From Hygrophila difformis (Eukaryota; Streptophyta; Magnoliopsida; Lamiales; Acanthaceae), in NCBI GenBank assembly GCA_030278955.1, contig JAOANR010000002.1:14716238-14780237 (forward strand): 64,000 nt of DNA. The letters are read 5' to 3'. The position numbers were made by a program, and so were the translations under genes. Positions 1 through 11,958 of the stretch are shown here, one piece after another; positions within the stretch are counted from its first letter, which is position 1, and every line of letters begins with the position of its first letter. The notes beneath the pieces were generated by a model. That model saw nothing but the letters and a program-made list of their open reading frames with translations. It made no database searches and had not been told where the DNA came from.

Positions 1-1801
1 AACGAGGCAATCTCAGATAATAGGGAGACCACTAACGAGACAGTCTCAAAAATGATAGCATGAAGATCGGCTCAGCCTATTGAATGGGATTTTTCGAAAG
101 TTCATGTTTCAACGTTTACAAAATATTCGTTATCGCATTTCGTAGTTCGAGTTTTCTTCAAGTTTGAAAAATCCGATTCGTCACAGTTTACGCCTTTTTA
201 AATTAAAAATTCATTTTTTAACCAAAAATTCTGAAATTTACACAGTAGCTCAAGTACACACATAGAAACAACTTTCATGTTTTAAGTTTTCAGAAATAAG
301 GTTTCGAAGTGAGTCAAATTTCGATATCTTTACAGAAGAAGAACTCTGCCCAAAGGACTGCTTCTGACACAGTTTCGTGCAACGCCGATTAAAAATTCAT
401 TTTAAATCCAATTGGTCCGAAATTTTTACAGAATGTAGATAAAACCTTAATGAACAACGTTCATGTTTTAAGATTTTGGAAATAATGAGTTTTAGACATT
501 CAAAAATCGACACCAACACGCTGCTTGCGCGAGGATTCAAAAATTGGTTTGGAACAGGTTCTGAATTCGTCCGTTTTGACATATCAAATGAACTCCAAAA
601 TTCATGAACTTTTATATGCATAATCTAGACTCAATTATCTACAACTTTTGTTTATAAATGAAAGTTGAATCGATCTAGAAACGGGTGAAAAATATGCATC
701 AAGTCGAGTCAATGAATCTGTCCAGATTTCAAACATTCGGTTTTATTACAGAAACTTTACGGTACAATTTGGGGTATCAAACCTTTATGAAAATGGCTGA
801 AATTTTGACACAAGATAGATTAAAGTCTTATGAAAAAAATCTATGTTGAAAAGTTTTCGGTTTGAATTCCCGAAGATCGGGTTTTAGGCGAGTTTCTGAA
901 ATGGGTCGAAAATAGAGTTTTTTGAAAACCGATTTTAGTTACGTGTCTAGATCTTAAGTTTTAAACGATAATAAACCACAAAAATTGTAGAGTAAGGTCT
1001 TAACTTACTTAGTTAGAGAATAGGGTCACTGTAAGGGATTTCCGGACGTCCTAAGGTCGCGACGAACGGCCAACTTCTTCGATCGCTTTTTGTTCGTCCC
1101 CCGACGTGAAATCGTTGCAAAGGAAAGGATGTTAGATTTTGAGTTTTTAAGTTTTATGGACAAACTAAACACTATACCATAGCTTACCAAGGGTCTAGAA
1201 GGCAGAGGCTTTGTCCCGTTCGCCCCGTCGTCACCGGAATACTCGCCGGAAAGTGGACTCGAAGAGATTTTGGCTTGGAGAGGAAGAATGAGAGTGTAGA
1301 GACTTGTGTTTTCTGTGAAAATGGGGATGAGGGCGTCCCTAACCGTTCTTAAGCCTTTCCCAAGGCTGGGATCCGATTACCATCGAAGGAAATCATAATT
1401 TAGGCAAGAAACTCGCCATGGAAGGAAAGTTTACACCTCCTGCACCTCTGGCACGGTGGTGACGCGCACGTATAGGGATGTCCGCGCAGAGCACGAGCGA
1501 CCAGTCTTGGGACGCGTCTCCCTCATGCCGCGCGGTGGCTGCGCGGCGGCGCGCGGAGAGCGCGTGGCGGCCGGACCGGCCGGTTCGGCGGTTCGTGTGG
1601 TCCGTCGGGTCTTTTCTTCTTTTCTCTATCGGTTTTCTATCCTCTACGTGTTTGGCTCGACTCCTCGGGTTGTTTCCGGTTCGAAATCTTTATCTTAAAT
1701 TCGTTACGAACTCGGGTTTAACGCTCGTAACATTTTCGTGCCATAATTAATCTAGTTAAATTAGTTCCGATTCCTCTTAATGTTTTTCCCCGGGTATTAC
1801 A
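1..1801 (-). mobile_element. Partial LTR of a minus-strand Ty3/gypsy element (family A type)
   Basis: In its own orientation this LTR would start TGTAATACCCGGG at 1801 and run leftward. The window edge removes the rest. It matches, as a reverse complement, the body of the LTRs at 16831-19594 and 59079-62252, including hairpins with the CTCGTTA loop at 1-47 and the GC-rich block near 1450-1600. It is followed at 1802 by a polypurine tract, so this is the 3' LTR of a minus-strand element. The reading frames inside it are short and also occur as fragments in the other LTR copies; I do not regard them as genes. Confidence 0.85.
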
Positions 1802-2022
1802 GTCTACCCCCATTAAGAATCAACTTCGTCATCAAAGTTGTGTTTCGGTTTACTCCAGTTAAACGTTAGGATACCTTTGGTTATGTTTTTATTTTGTGAT
1901 TTATTTTGTGATTTATTTTGTGACTGAACTTAGAATTTAGATTTCCAAGCTGCCTACGTACCGTGTGAAGGGATCAATGCATAACGTAGTTCAAAACAAT
2001 TTGAATTTGTTTTTCTCGGGTG
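1802..2022 (-). mobile_element. 3' internal noncoding remnant of the same element (PPT, hairpin, conserved 36-nt element)
   Basis: Read on the minus strand this holds a conserved 36-nt element (1954-1989, arms CTACGT and ACGTAG), a hairpin at 1821-1840 with one mismatch in its 8-bp stem, and a polypurine tract directly before the LTR at 1801. The same order is seen beside the LTRs of elements 1, C and A. Upstream pol sequence is absent because the match stops near 2022, where unrelated LTR sequence begins. Confidence 0.75.
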
Positions 2023-3710
2023 TTAGAAAACCTCTTCTTCTCTTCTCCCTTTTCTCTCTCCTTTCCCCCTCTCCTCCTTCTACCCGGCCCCTTCCTTACT
2101 TCCGGTGGCTCGGCAGCGCTCGAGGCGGCGACAACGGGCGGCGAGCGGCGGAGCGGCTCGACGGCGGTAGTGGCTCCGCGGCCTCCTCCCTTCCTTCTTT
2201 CCCTCTCTCGGATCTCTCCCTCTCTCGAGTCTCTCTCTCTCTCTCTCTCGGCTCCTCCATTCTCTTTTTTTTTTTTGGTTTTGAATTGGTGTTGTGGATT
2301 TGGATTTGTGGGTTGGAAGATGGTGGTGGAGGCCGGCGGTGGCGAGATGGGAAAGGAGAGGAGCTCGCGGTGGTGGTGACAAAAATGGTGGTCTGTGGTG
2401 GTCGAACTTGGGGAAGAAGGAGATATCCGCAGTGGTGGGCTGTCGACGGTGAGGGCGGGGCTGGGATGGCGGGAAATAGAGGAGAACGGCGGCGGGTAGC
2501 GATTTGTGGCCTGGGGAGGCAGCGGACGGCGGCGGCGACTTGCGGTGGTGAAGGGATTCGGCTGGGAGGTGGTGGTGAAGGCTGGAGATCCAAAATCGGC
2601 GCAAGGGGGTGATTGCCGGAGGCGATGACTGGCGGCTTGCCGGCGGCGGTGGCGGCGCCGGAAAGCAGCAGTCATTAGGGTTATGGTTAAGGTTTCTTTG
2701 GGCCTAGACATGGGTTGGGCTTAGGGTTTGTTTGGGCCAGACTTAATTCCTCTTGCTTTTTGGACTCTTCCAGGACCTAATTGGTTGGCCCAAATTCACT
2801 AATCTTAATACATGGACTTAATTAATTAACTAATCCGGATTATGGGTTTAATAATTCAGTACCGTTAGTTGAGTAATCTCAGTCTCCACATTCTCCAATT
2901 TGGCATCATCGTAATTAAGAGCCGGACAATCTCCGATAAATAAATGGATCATGTATTTTAATTATAATGATTAAATTTCTATAATTCACTCCATGTCTAA
3001 TATTTAATCCAATCTCATTAAAGTACTTAAATTATTTAACAATTGGTCTTACTAGTAAAGTAGTCTAAATCTTGGAACAATTGGGCATTAAGGATTCTTT
3101 TAATAATTAATCAAGAATTTAATTTAACCATATGGATAAATTCTATAACTTGGTCCAAGATAAATCTCAACCGATCATTCACCGCTTAATCAATAAATGA
3201 CTAGTTTATGGGTCTAATCATTCCATCAATGACCCTTATTCTTATAATACATCCATTAACCTTGGGTATCAAAAGATTTAATTTAAGTCTCCTTCTTATA
3301 ATACATCCATTAACCTTGGGTATCAAAAGATTTAATTTAAGTCTCCAATGATCTTATACTCATAATTTAATCTAATTGACTTAAATTATATATAAATTTC
3401 TTGCATTAGCAAAAATTAGTCCAAGTCTTAAAATCCTTTTATTTGGAACAACTTGGTAATAATGGAGCCGACCTTGATTTCCCCTAAATTAATTGGTTAA
3501 ATATATTTCTAATTAAGCCCATATACGACTAATTTTATAATTTTATCCATGCCCAATATTATTTAATCTAACACTTAACAGGTCTGATAAAAATATACTT
3601 GTCCTAAAATCATTATCACTTTATTCGGATTTAATCATGCTTTATTGTTGACCTTAGATTTATGGCTTTAAAATAACCCAGCACTTGTTTGTCCAAATCC
3701 TCCAATTTAA
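2023..3710 (-). mobile_element. Diverged fragment of a B-type long LTR
   Basis: The order of composition blocks matches the LTRs of element B (22900-25831 and 31060-33698): a CT-rich tract with (CT)n, a GGCGG-rich block, a TTAGGG-like AT transition, then a long AT-rich part with short shared words such as the accession of GGACAATT motifs. It is clearly diverged and truncated at both ends. Reading frames of 119-245 codons here come from low-complexity GGC/CT runs present on both strands and are not supported as genes. A 54-bp perfect-looking tandem duplication lies at 3239-3346. Confidence 0.6.
3239..3346. repeat. 54-bp tandem duplication
   Basis: Two adjacent copies, 3239-3292 and 3293-3346, of a 54-bp AT-rich unit beginning TTCTTATAATACATCC and ending AAGTCTCC. 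The copies look identical, so the duplication is recent relative to the age of the surrounding LTR fragment. Confidence 0.85.
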
Positions 3711-6393
3711 TGTAACACCCCGGATTTGATAACCCAGGCCGGGATGCCACCGCCACACCTTCCTAGCAAGACACGAATTCTTCGAGTTTGCTAAAGAGAT
3801 GGAAGGCTATGGGTATTTGAAAAGAGTTTTAAAAATAGTCCAAAAAAACTTAAAATAAAAATAATGTAACGTCATCCACACATGATAATAGTAATAGTAT
3901 GCAGCAGAAATTAAAATAAAGGGCCGACACGGCCAAAACTCGGGTTAAACAGGCCCGAAATGCATGTCTCATAAAACGATAAAATAATGTTCCAAAAGAG
4001 TCCCCCCAAATGCACATGCTTATGCATTATCGCCATACTCTTAAAGGAAAGCAACAGTCTTATCAGTATATAAAATACTGAGTAATCAATCCTAACATAA
4101 CAATCAAGGGGTTTAATTTTAATAAATAAAATCATACTTCTAGTCATGCATATAAAAATATTTTATTTGCTAATTAAAAGTAAGAATTTATTTTGCATAA
4201 TTTAAACGCACATTTAAATTCATAAATAATAAATTAAGCATGGGCATGTGTTTAAAAGTTAAAACATAATTTAATGCATGAATAACGACATAAATAAATA
4301 AATAAAATCTAAGTCTTTTAATTTTCCCCGTTATGCCACAATCTCAACAATATTTCATTTAGCCGGCGATCCGGCGGCCACATCCAATTTCGTAATTTTT
4401 CATTTAGCCGGTGATTCGGCGGCCGCAGCCTATCCGCCATACCCAGTACCACTCCGGAGCCTCGAGAAACCCATACGGATACTTCCGAGAGTGTAGGCCC
4501 AAAATACATTGCCGTTTTGGCACAATTTTTCACTGAAGCTTCTCTCGTCCATTATAGGCACGCAGAGGAAAGGCTAGAGGGGCACCCTGCAGAGCACTCA
4601 CCCCCTGCCTATGTAACCGGTATCATTTCAATTTAGTGTAACGGGATTTTCAAAAATATAGGTTAATCATATAACGAGCGTTTCGGTCGTTTGTTCAAAA
4701 ATTTCAAATCTCACAAGTTTAAAAACATTCGTTGTCACAGTTTACGCCTTTCTAGTTTAAAATATCAATTCAAAGGCGATTGATCTGACATTTTCACAGT
4801 GTATCAAAAACACCCTAACGAACAACTTTCGTGTTTTAAGTTTTTCGAAATTAGGTGAGGAAACAAGTGAAATTTTACAATCTTTTCAAAAAGCAAAATC
4901 TGTCAAAATTTCAGAAATAGCGCAATGATTTTTAAACAGGTTTTTGGCCTAACAAACGGACTCCAAAATTTGTGAAAATTCACAGGCACTTACAAGACAC
5001 CAAAATAAACAAGTTTTATTAGAGGCATTTTATCCAAAATCAATCAGATTTGCTCATCAAGTTCGAATTAGAAATCTGTCAAATTTTTCTTTCAAAACGC
5101 AGACTGTTCAGATCGATTTTTGAATACACAAACGTTAACGAAAATTCACGAAATTTGACAGACATAATCTTGAGACATATATCTACAAATTTAATTTTTA
5201 CATCAAAGATTATTTTAGACCGGAAGTGATAGAAAAACCTACATCAAGTTCGGACATGTATTCTGTCAGGATTTTGAAAAGTTCAAAACAGCTAAGAAAA
5301 TGTCAGACGGGTTTTGGGGTATCAAAACTGGATGAAAATGCATGAAATTTTGACACAACCTAGATTAAGATGTTAGAAACAAAACTCTAGTTCGGAGTTT
5401 TTCATTTCGGATTCCTGAAATAGGAGTTTTCGTGGGATTTCAGAAAATGCGCAAAGGTGAGTTTTTAGGTTCGATTTTAATGTTTCGTTTTAAAACCAGA
5501 GTCTCGGACGTCCCTAAGCCACCCATATGGCCATATTAATATTAAAGGTATTGACTTACTGTAGGTGAGTTCTTGATGGTCTCTGGGTCGTCCGGAATCT
5601 ACGGATTGTCACGAACGGAGCTACGCAACACGATCTCCCTCTTCTTTGGCCACAAACGTAATCACATGTAAAAATTCGTAAGTTAGAACGAGAGTTATGT
5701 TTTAAAATGATGAAGAAACCTACACTACACCTCACCAAAAATCCAAAGCCTAAAATCCTTGATCTACACACTTCCTTGGTCGGATTTGGTCGCCGGAAAA
5801 TGGTCGGAAATCAAGAACTTGGTGTTTTTCGGGTTTGGAGAGCAAGGAGAGAATATGAGAGACAATAGAGTGAATTTAGGATTGTGTGGATGGAAAAGGG
5901 TGTTAGGATCACCTCAAATCCGTCCACAATCCTTCCCTTAAAGTGGTGATCGAGTTACCAAAGTCGGGGGTCGAAAATAAGGTAAGAAATCGCCGAAAAT
6001 CAAAAGTTGATCGTATCTTGTCGAGTCACCCGGTTGCGGCACGCAATCCCTCCAGACCGCGCTGCTATCGCGCGAGCTCTGCTTGGGTTGCGGTCCGAGC
6101 TGGGCCGTGCAATCCGTCCGGCCTTTCCTCATCTCTTTCGGGTTTCTATCCTCCTACGTTTCCAAGCTCGATTTTTCGGGTCATCCTCGGTTTACGATTC
6201 CTATGTTAAATTTATTTCGACTTAAATTGGTTTCGTGTTTGAATCTTAAATCCATCGAGTTTGGATTCGTCGGCTTCTAATTCGTCGGCTTTTGACTCCC
6301 GTGCATTTCCGACTTCACGGATTCTTGGAATCAAATTTCCTTCGCTCTTCGGATTTAATTCTATTTCTTATTATTAAAATTACGGGTATTACA
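3711..6393 (-). mobile_element. Element 1 left LTR (3' LTR)
   Basis: It runs from TGTAACACCCCGG at 3711 to GGGTATTACA at 6393 (2683 bp); in its own orientation it starts TGTAATACCCG and ends CGGGGTGTTACA. It is followed by a PPT (6394-6407) and hairpin, as expected for the 3' LTR of a minus-strand element. It aligns with the right LTR pieces 12827-13077 and 45785-47022. Compared with that copy it keeps about 985 bp (roughly 4613-5600) that the right LTR has lost. The 29-nt hairpin with the conserved ACCCATACGGATAC loop is at 4461-4489. The five bases before the LTR are TTTAA; the matching duplication is not visible because the right end of the element is lost. Confidence 0.9.
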
Positions 6394-6432
6394 GTATACC
6401 CTCCTTAAGAATCAACTTCGTCCTCGAAGTTG
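6394..6432 (-). promoter_or_regulatory. Polypurine tract and adjacent hairpin of element 1
   Basis: On the minus strand a purine-rich run ending AAGGAGGGTATAC directly precedes the LTR start. It is where plus-strand DNA synthesis would be primed. Next to it, 6413-6432 is a perfect 8-bp inverted repeat, CAACTTCG and CGAAGTTG with a 4-nt loop. The same arrangement recurs in every related element in the window. Confidence 0.75.
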
Positions 6433-6604
6433 TGCTTTCCCGTCTTGCAAGCTAAGAGCTAAGGTCCTTTCGTTCATTTCGTTTTTCTTTATCTATATTA
6501 CGATAGTGTGATATCGCATTGTGTGTTATTGTGTTATTGTGTGTTATCATATGATATTGTGTGTTATTGTTTGACTGAACCCAGAATTGAAATTTCCAAG
6601 TTGC

Positions 6605-6640
6605 CTACGTACCCCATGAAGGGATCAAGTCATTACGTAG
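6605..6640 (-). other. Conserved 36-nt element between pol and PPT
   Basis: It is bounded by CTACGT and ACGTAG arms. Elements with diverged LTRs have the same 36-nt length and nearly the same interior at 1954-1989, 20748-20783 and 37251-37286. I see it directly; its function is unknown to me. Confidence 0.65.
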
Positions 6641-6717
6641 TTCAAAATAATTTGAATTTGTTTATTTGGGGTACATAATATTCGGGTCGTTACATCCTCC
6701 CCTCCTTAAGCTTGCAG

Positions 6718-8257
6718 TTATGTCCCCATAACTGTGGTTGCATCTTCTTGGAATAGGGACGGGTAACGTTCCTTCATGTCTGATTCTAACTCCTATGTTG
6801 CTATTTCACTTTGATGGATCGACCAAAGAACCTTGACCATCCTCACGGTCTTGTTCCTTGTCACTCTCTCCTTAACATCGAGTATTTGTACTGGGATCTC
6901 CTCGTAGGTCAAGTCATCATACAATTCAATCCCTTCCGGTTAAAGTACATGTGTCGGGTCGTGCACATACTTCTTTAGTTGTGAGACATGGAACACATTG
7001 TGAACTCGAGCTAGTTGTGGCGGTAGTGCTAGTCGATACGCTAGGTTCCCCACTCTTTCTAGAATCTCATAAGGTCCTATGTATCGAGGACTTAACTTGC
7101 CTCGTTTGCCAAAGCGCATCACCCCCTTTATTGGCGATACCTTTAGCATAACCTTATCCCCAACTTGAAATTCTAGATCTTGCCGTCTCACGTCGGCATA
7201 ACTCTTCTATCGGTCTTGGGCGGCTCTCATCCTTTCTTGGATCACCTTGATTTGTTGGGTCATATCTTCCACGAGTTGTGGTCCCACGACTACAGTCTTG
7301 TCACTCACTTCCCAACTTAACGGGCTTCGGCACTTTCAACCATACAATGCCTCGAATGGTGCCATGCCGATGGTAGCATGGTAGCTATTGTTGTACGAAA
7401 ACTCAATTAGTGGTAAATGATTTTCCCAATTCCCTTTAAACTCTAGCAAGTATGCCCTTAGCATATCTTCCAATGTCTGAATCGTTCTCTCGATTTGTCC
7501 ATCCGTCATCGGGTGGAATGCAATATTCATCTTAATCTGTGTACCGAGAGCTTCTTGAAGCTTGGTCCAAATGTGAGTGACAGACCTACTGTCTCTATCG
7601 GAAATGATGTCATGTGGTACTCCATGTCGTCGTACCACATTGTCGATGTACGCATTTGCTAATTGGTCCATGGTCCAAGTGTCCTTCATTGGAATGAATA
7701 TGGCCGTCTTCGTCAATCTATCAATGATCACCCAAATCTTATTCATTCTTTTTAGTGATCGTGGTAACCCCAAAACAAAATCCATTGATATACTATCCCA
7801 TTTCCAACTTGGGATTTCCAATGGCTGCATTAAACCTAGGGATTTTCGACGTACGGCTTTGACCCTTTGGCATGTGAGGCATCTCGCCACAAACTCGGCT
7901 ACCTCTCTCTTCATGTTTGGCCACCAATAGTTCTTCTTCAGGTCCTTATAAAGATTATCACCCCGGGCATGAACCGAATATGGGGTACTATGGCCTTCTT
8001 CCATCAATCTTTGCTTCAACTCGCCGCACCTCTGGGGCACGCACCATCGTCCCTTGAAACGAATGCTTCCATCCTCATGGATAGCAAATCATATTGCCTT
8101 GCCATCGGCAATGCTCTTTTTGATCTTTTCCATCTCCACATCGCCCGGTTGGGCGAGTCTTATTTCATCAATTATGGTAGACCCTACTATCATTGCGTTG
8201 ACCACTTCGTTCACTGTGCCGGAATGCACAAGTTCTAAGCTCAACCATGCCAAGTCC
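6718..8257 (-). pseudogene. Element 1 integrase with chromodomain (broken)
   Basis: This is the C-terminal part of a chromovirus Pol. The integrase catalytic core is readable at 7336-8040 with first Asp in SISMDFVLGLPRS, second Asp in DIISDRDSRS and Glu in TDGQIERTIQ, so the DDE triad is present. A TGA at 7336-7338 breaks the frame after EALYG. The GPY/F module (YIGPYEIL) is at 6940-7191. A TAA at 6940-6942 stands where element C has Gln in THVLQREE. The remaining frame to the stop at 6718 encodes a chromodomain-like segment, which marks Tekay/Del-type chromoviruses and is thought to guide integration into heterochromatin. The N-terminal zinc-binding part lies around 7840-8250 with further frame damage. 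Confidence 0.85.
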
Positions 8258-8934
8258 CTATACAACTCGGGGCGGTATCACGAGTGAATTCGCCACGTGT
8301 TGGGTCTTCCGACTCAAGGAGTCAGCTACTACGTCGGCCTTTCCTTCATTGTAGGAAAACTCCTTTTGAGTGAGTATGTATTTGAGGCTCTTGTGGTCAG
8401 TGAACATCCAACACTTTTGCCCATAGAGATAGTGTCTCCATATCTTTAGAGCGAACACGACTGCCGCCAACTCCAAGTCATGTGTCGGGTAATTCGCCTC
8501 ATGAGGTTTCAATTGAAGCGATGCATATGCAATGACTCTCGAGTCTTGCATCAAAACGCATCCTAGACCTTCCTTCGAAGCGTCACTGTAAACCTCGAAA
8601 TCACCATTCTCGGATGGTAACGCCAACACTGGTGCAGTGGTGAGGCGTTTCTTTAATTCTTGAAATGCAGCCTCGCATTTGCAGCCTCGCATTTACTAGT
8701 CCATTCGTACTTCACTCCTTTCTTCAATAGTTGGGTCAAAGGTCGTGCGATTTTCGAAAAATCCTTCAGAAGTCGCCTGTAGTATCCAGCTAGTCCCAGA
8801 AAACTTCTTATTTCTGTTGGACTCGTCGGTGATACCCAGTCCGTCACTGCTGAAATTTTCACCGGGTCCACTGAAACTCCATCGACGGATACTATATGTC
8901 CAAGAAATGCTACTTCCTTAACCAAAAGTCGCAT
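8258..8934 (-). pseudogene. Element 1 RNase H and RT thumb region (broken)
   Basis: Two overlapping frames cover this stretch. 8653-8934 carries the RT connection sequence ([20 protein letters not shown]). 8258-8692 carries RNase H with Asp in [11 protein letters not shown], Glu in [12 protein letters not shown] and Asp in [10 protein letters not shown]. Compared with element C (38960-39340) about twenty residues around the [16 protein letters not shown] segment are missing between [10 protein letters not shown] and [14 protein letters not shown], so this copy has an internal deletion. A short duplication (GCAGCCTCGCATTT twice near 8670-8692) coincides with the frame switch. Confidence 0.85.
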
Positions 8935-10145
8935 TTTGACAGCTTGCCATACAATTGATTTTGGCGCAAGATCCCTAGCACTTGGTGCAAGTGCTCGGAA
9001 TGTTCCTCCTTGCTTTTAGAGTAGATCAGGATGTCATCTATGAACACTACTATGCACTGATCTAATAATTCCCGAAATACATTGTTCATGAGGTTCATGA
9101 ACATCGCTGGGGCGTTGGTTAGTCCAAGCGATAACACCGTGAACTCGTATTGCCCATAACGAGTTCGGAATGCCGTTTTCAGAATATCCTTCTCGGCAAT
9201 CCTCAACTGGTGATAACCAGATAGCAGGTCGATCTTCGAGAATACTGATACTCCCTTCAATTGGTCAAATAAGTCTTCAATTCGGGGTAACGAGTATTTG
9301 TTCTTGATTGTGACTTGGTTAAGTCCTCTATAGTCGATGCACAGTCGTAGTCCTCCGTCCTTCTTCTTAACAAATAAGACCGGTGCTCCCCACGGAGACG
9401 TACTTGGTCTTATGTATCCCTTCTTCAAAAGTTCCTCGAGCTGCTCCTTCCGTTCTTTCATCTCCAATGGCGCCATGCGGTAAGGAGCCTTCGAAACAGG
9501 TTCTGTTCCCGGAATGAGATCTATGGTGAATTCAAGATCTATCTCCAGTGGCATGCCGGGAATGTCTTCAGAAAATACATCCGGGTATCCTCTTACCACT
9601 GGGATGTGGTCAATCTTGTCCTCCTCCACTTCAAGGTTGTGAATATAGCATGCATATAACGCGTATCCCTTACGCATTAAGCTACATAACTTGACAACGT
9701 TAACGACCTTGTTACTCTTCTTAGGGGGTTGGTAGTAAAAGATAACCCTTTTCCCCATACTCTTTGACAGAGTGATCTTCTGTCTTTGGCATTCGATCAC
9801 TGCTTTATATAGGGTCAACCAATCCATACCCAATATAACGTCAAAGTCCCTTAGGTTAAACTCTGCCAGGTTCGCGAAGAATTCTACGTTTTTGATTACT
9901 ACATGAATTATGTTAGAGCGCTTAGAACATGATACTACTTCCCCAGAAGGAAGTTGAATTCCTAAGCTAATCATCTCGCACTTAGGTAGATCTAGTTCAG
10001 TTATAACTCCTGAAGATATGATAGAGCAACTAGCGCCAGAATCAAATAAAACCTTAAGGGGCGTACTGAAAACATGGAATGTACCTGCCATCACTTCACC
10101 CTGTTCAGGTATGTCCGCCTGGTTGATCACATTCAACCTCCCCAT
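8910..10145 (-). pseudogene. Element 1 protease and reverse transcriptase
   Basis: This is the longest open stretch of the polyprotein (411 codons). Residues about 25-140 form a retropepsin-like aspartic protease with the active-site motif FDSGAS and the later ILGMDWL. From about residue 200 follows a Ty3/gypsy [55 protein letters not shown], and the catalytic box [12 protein letters not shown]. The usual FxVMPFGLTNAPA block reads [13 protein letters not shown], a likely defect. The enzyme would copy genomic RNA inside virus-like particles. The frame is open, but it is part of a broken polyprotein, so it is classed as a pseudogene. Confidence 0.9.
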
Positions 10146-10148
10146 GGG

Positions 10149-11384
10149 TCACCCTTGATTGGCCTGCTGGTTATGATTCGGATTCGGATTTCGATTTTGG
10201 TTCTGCGGACGCTGGTTTTGGTTCTGATTGGGTGGGCGCTGATTCTGGTTCTGAGGGGGTCGATATCCCTGATTGTTACCATATCGACCTCCTTGATTAT
10301 ACGGTGGGTTGGGTCCAGTGACCAGGTCTTCTCTCTTAGTAATGTTTTCCAGTCGAGTACGACACTCGTTCCTTTGATGGCCAAGTCGACCACACCGGTA
10401 GCATGCGCCTTGTTGAGGGCATCTCGTCGTCAAGTGAGGTCTGCCACACCTTAGGCACGGTGGTACACGGTCTCCTCTATTTCCTCCATCATTTCCCCTG
10501 TTGGTTTGAAAAGGTCTATTCGGGACTTCCTGGAAGTTGTTCGCTCCCGGATTGTTCCTGGTCTGTTATCCCTATTTCTTTTGTCGGGTCCTTGGGGATC
10601 ATGGCTAGACTCTCCGACAACCTTCCTTTTCATTTGTTGCATCGTGCGACTGCTATGGCACGATCATATACAGACTGCAGGTCCAGATAATGGACGCCCG
10701 TAATCACCTCTCTGATGGACAAGTTCAATCCCATCTCGAACTTTTGTGCCCTCTCCCCATCAGTAGGCACAATCCTCTGTGCAAATCGCACCAACTCCTT
10801 GAAGCGAGTATAATACTCCTTAACCGTCTTTTCCCCTTGCTTTAGGGACAGGAACTCCTCATATATTGCAGACTTAGTGCTCAGGGGGTAAAAGCGATCC
10901 CTGAGTTGTTCCAGGAATTCGTTCCACGAGTAGGGTTCGCCTCCTTCATTCAACCTTCCTAGGGTGGTGCGCCACCATTCATCCTTCCCCTCCAATAGCA
11001 CGATGCCACGTGCACCTTCTCTCCACCCGGGCATCTCACTGCATTCAGTAGCTTGTCGAATGTTCGGATCCATTCCTCAAGCTTAGCCGATCCCTCTTCT
11101 CCGGCGTAATGCAGCGGATGATATGGGTTTCCCATGGCAAGGTAATTTATGTGGGCTTCCGGCGGAGGTACCGCCGCAGGCTGGCCTTGATTAACGTGTG
11201 CATTGCCTAAGGCGACTAACAGCTCTTCGATGTTCCTTAGTCGGCCGTCCACATTGAGCATCGGGGCAGCAGGCTCTTCCTGCGCGTGCACGCCCTCGTT
11301 TGGTAGCGGTATATCGGGTTGTCTTGGTGTCTCATTGGCGTTGGCAGGAGTGGCCTGGTTACGCGGTCTCCCTCTCTGTGCCAT
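10149..11384 (-). pseudogene. Element 1 gag (frameshifted)
   Basis: Gag forms the particle and binds RNA. The start is placed at 11384 (MAQRGRPRNQ). Three overlapping frames carry successive parts: 10959-11384 (N-terminal, Pro/Ala-rich, then LEEWIRTFDKLLNAV), 10630-11073 (retrotransposon gag domain with RDRFYPLSTKSAIYEEF and VKEYYTRFKELVRFAQ), and 10149-10433 (one CCHC zinc knuckle, CYRCGRLGHQRNEC, then an Asn/Gln/Pro-rich tail made of QNQNQRPP-like repeats). At least two frameshifts separate them. Gag abuts the protease frame at 10145. Confidence 0.85.
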
Positions 11385-11653
11385 TCTGTTGCAAGCACAA
11401 GAGATTAGATTTTTCTTGTAAAAGTATAATGTAGTGTTTGTAAAATGGTTTATTAAATGAAAAGGGGTGGTATTAATAGGTCTCAGTGTATTGGAACAGT
11501 GTTAGCGGAAGTTGTTTTGGAGTTGCTAACATTCACTCGTTGGAATTTGTAAATCAATCCTCTTGGCGCAGGTTTACGCCGAGTTTTAAAGAAGATGATT
11601 AATTTTATTTTTTTAAAACAGGTTTTTTTTTCGATTTAGAGTCAAGGGTTCAG

Positions 11654-11687
11654 GGTTTCAGGGTTTAGGGTTTAGGGTTTAGGGTTC
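11654..11687. repeat. Short telomere-like TTTAGGG run
   Basis: About four TTTAGGG units, two imperfect, lie in the spacer between gag and the small upstream ORF of element 1. Element C has a reduced version (GGGGTTTAGGGTT) at the same place near 39608. It looks like part of the retroelement, not a relic chromosome end. Confidence 0.7.
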
Positions 11688-11958
11688 CCTTGTTTATATA
11701 TTATTTATTTATTTATTTATTTTAGCAAGTACCTTGTATATTCGATTGAACCCAACAAGGTATTTAAAAAAATGTAGAGAATATTTTGTGTATACTTATA
11801 GTATTTTAAATACAAAGAGTAGTTATAATATAAACGCTTGAAATTTTATTGCTCAATAGGAAATTTTATTTGGATTACAAGCTATATAAAAGATGAGGAT
11901 GGTAGTGCTAACAATAGTAAAGTAGAACTAATAATAGTGCATCGATAGATCTCTAAGT

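Noticed and set aside
1965..2711. Long overlapping frames on both strands (up to 245 codons)
   Set aside because: They come from CT and GGC low-complexity runs, occur on both strands at once, and lie in a B-type LTR fragment. There are no domains and no conservation of frame with the B LTRs.
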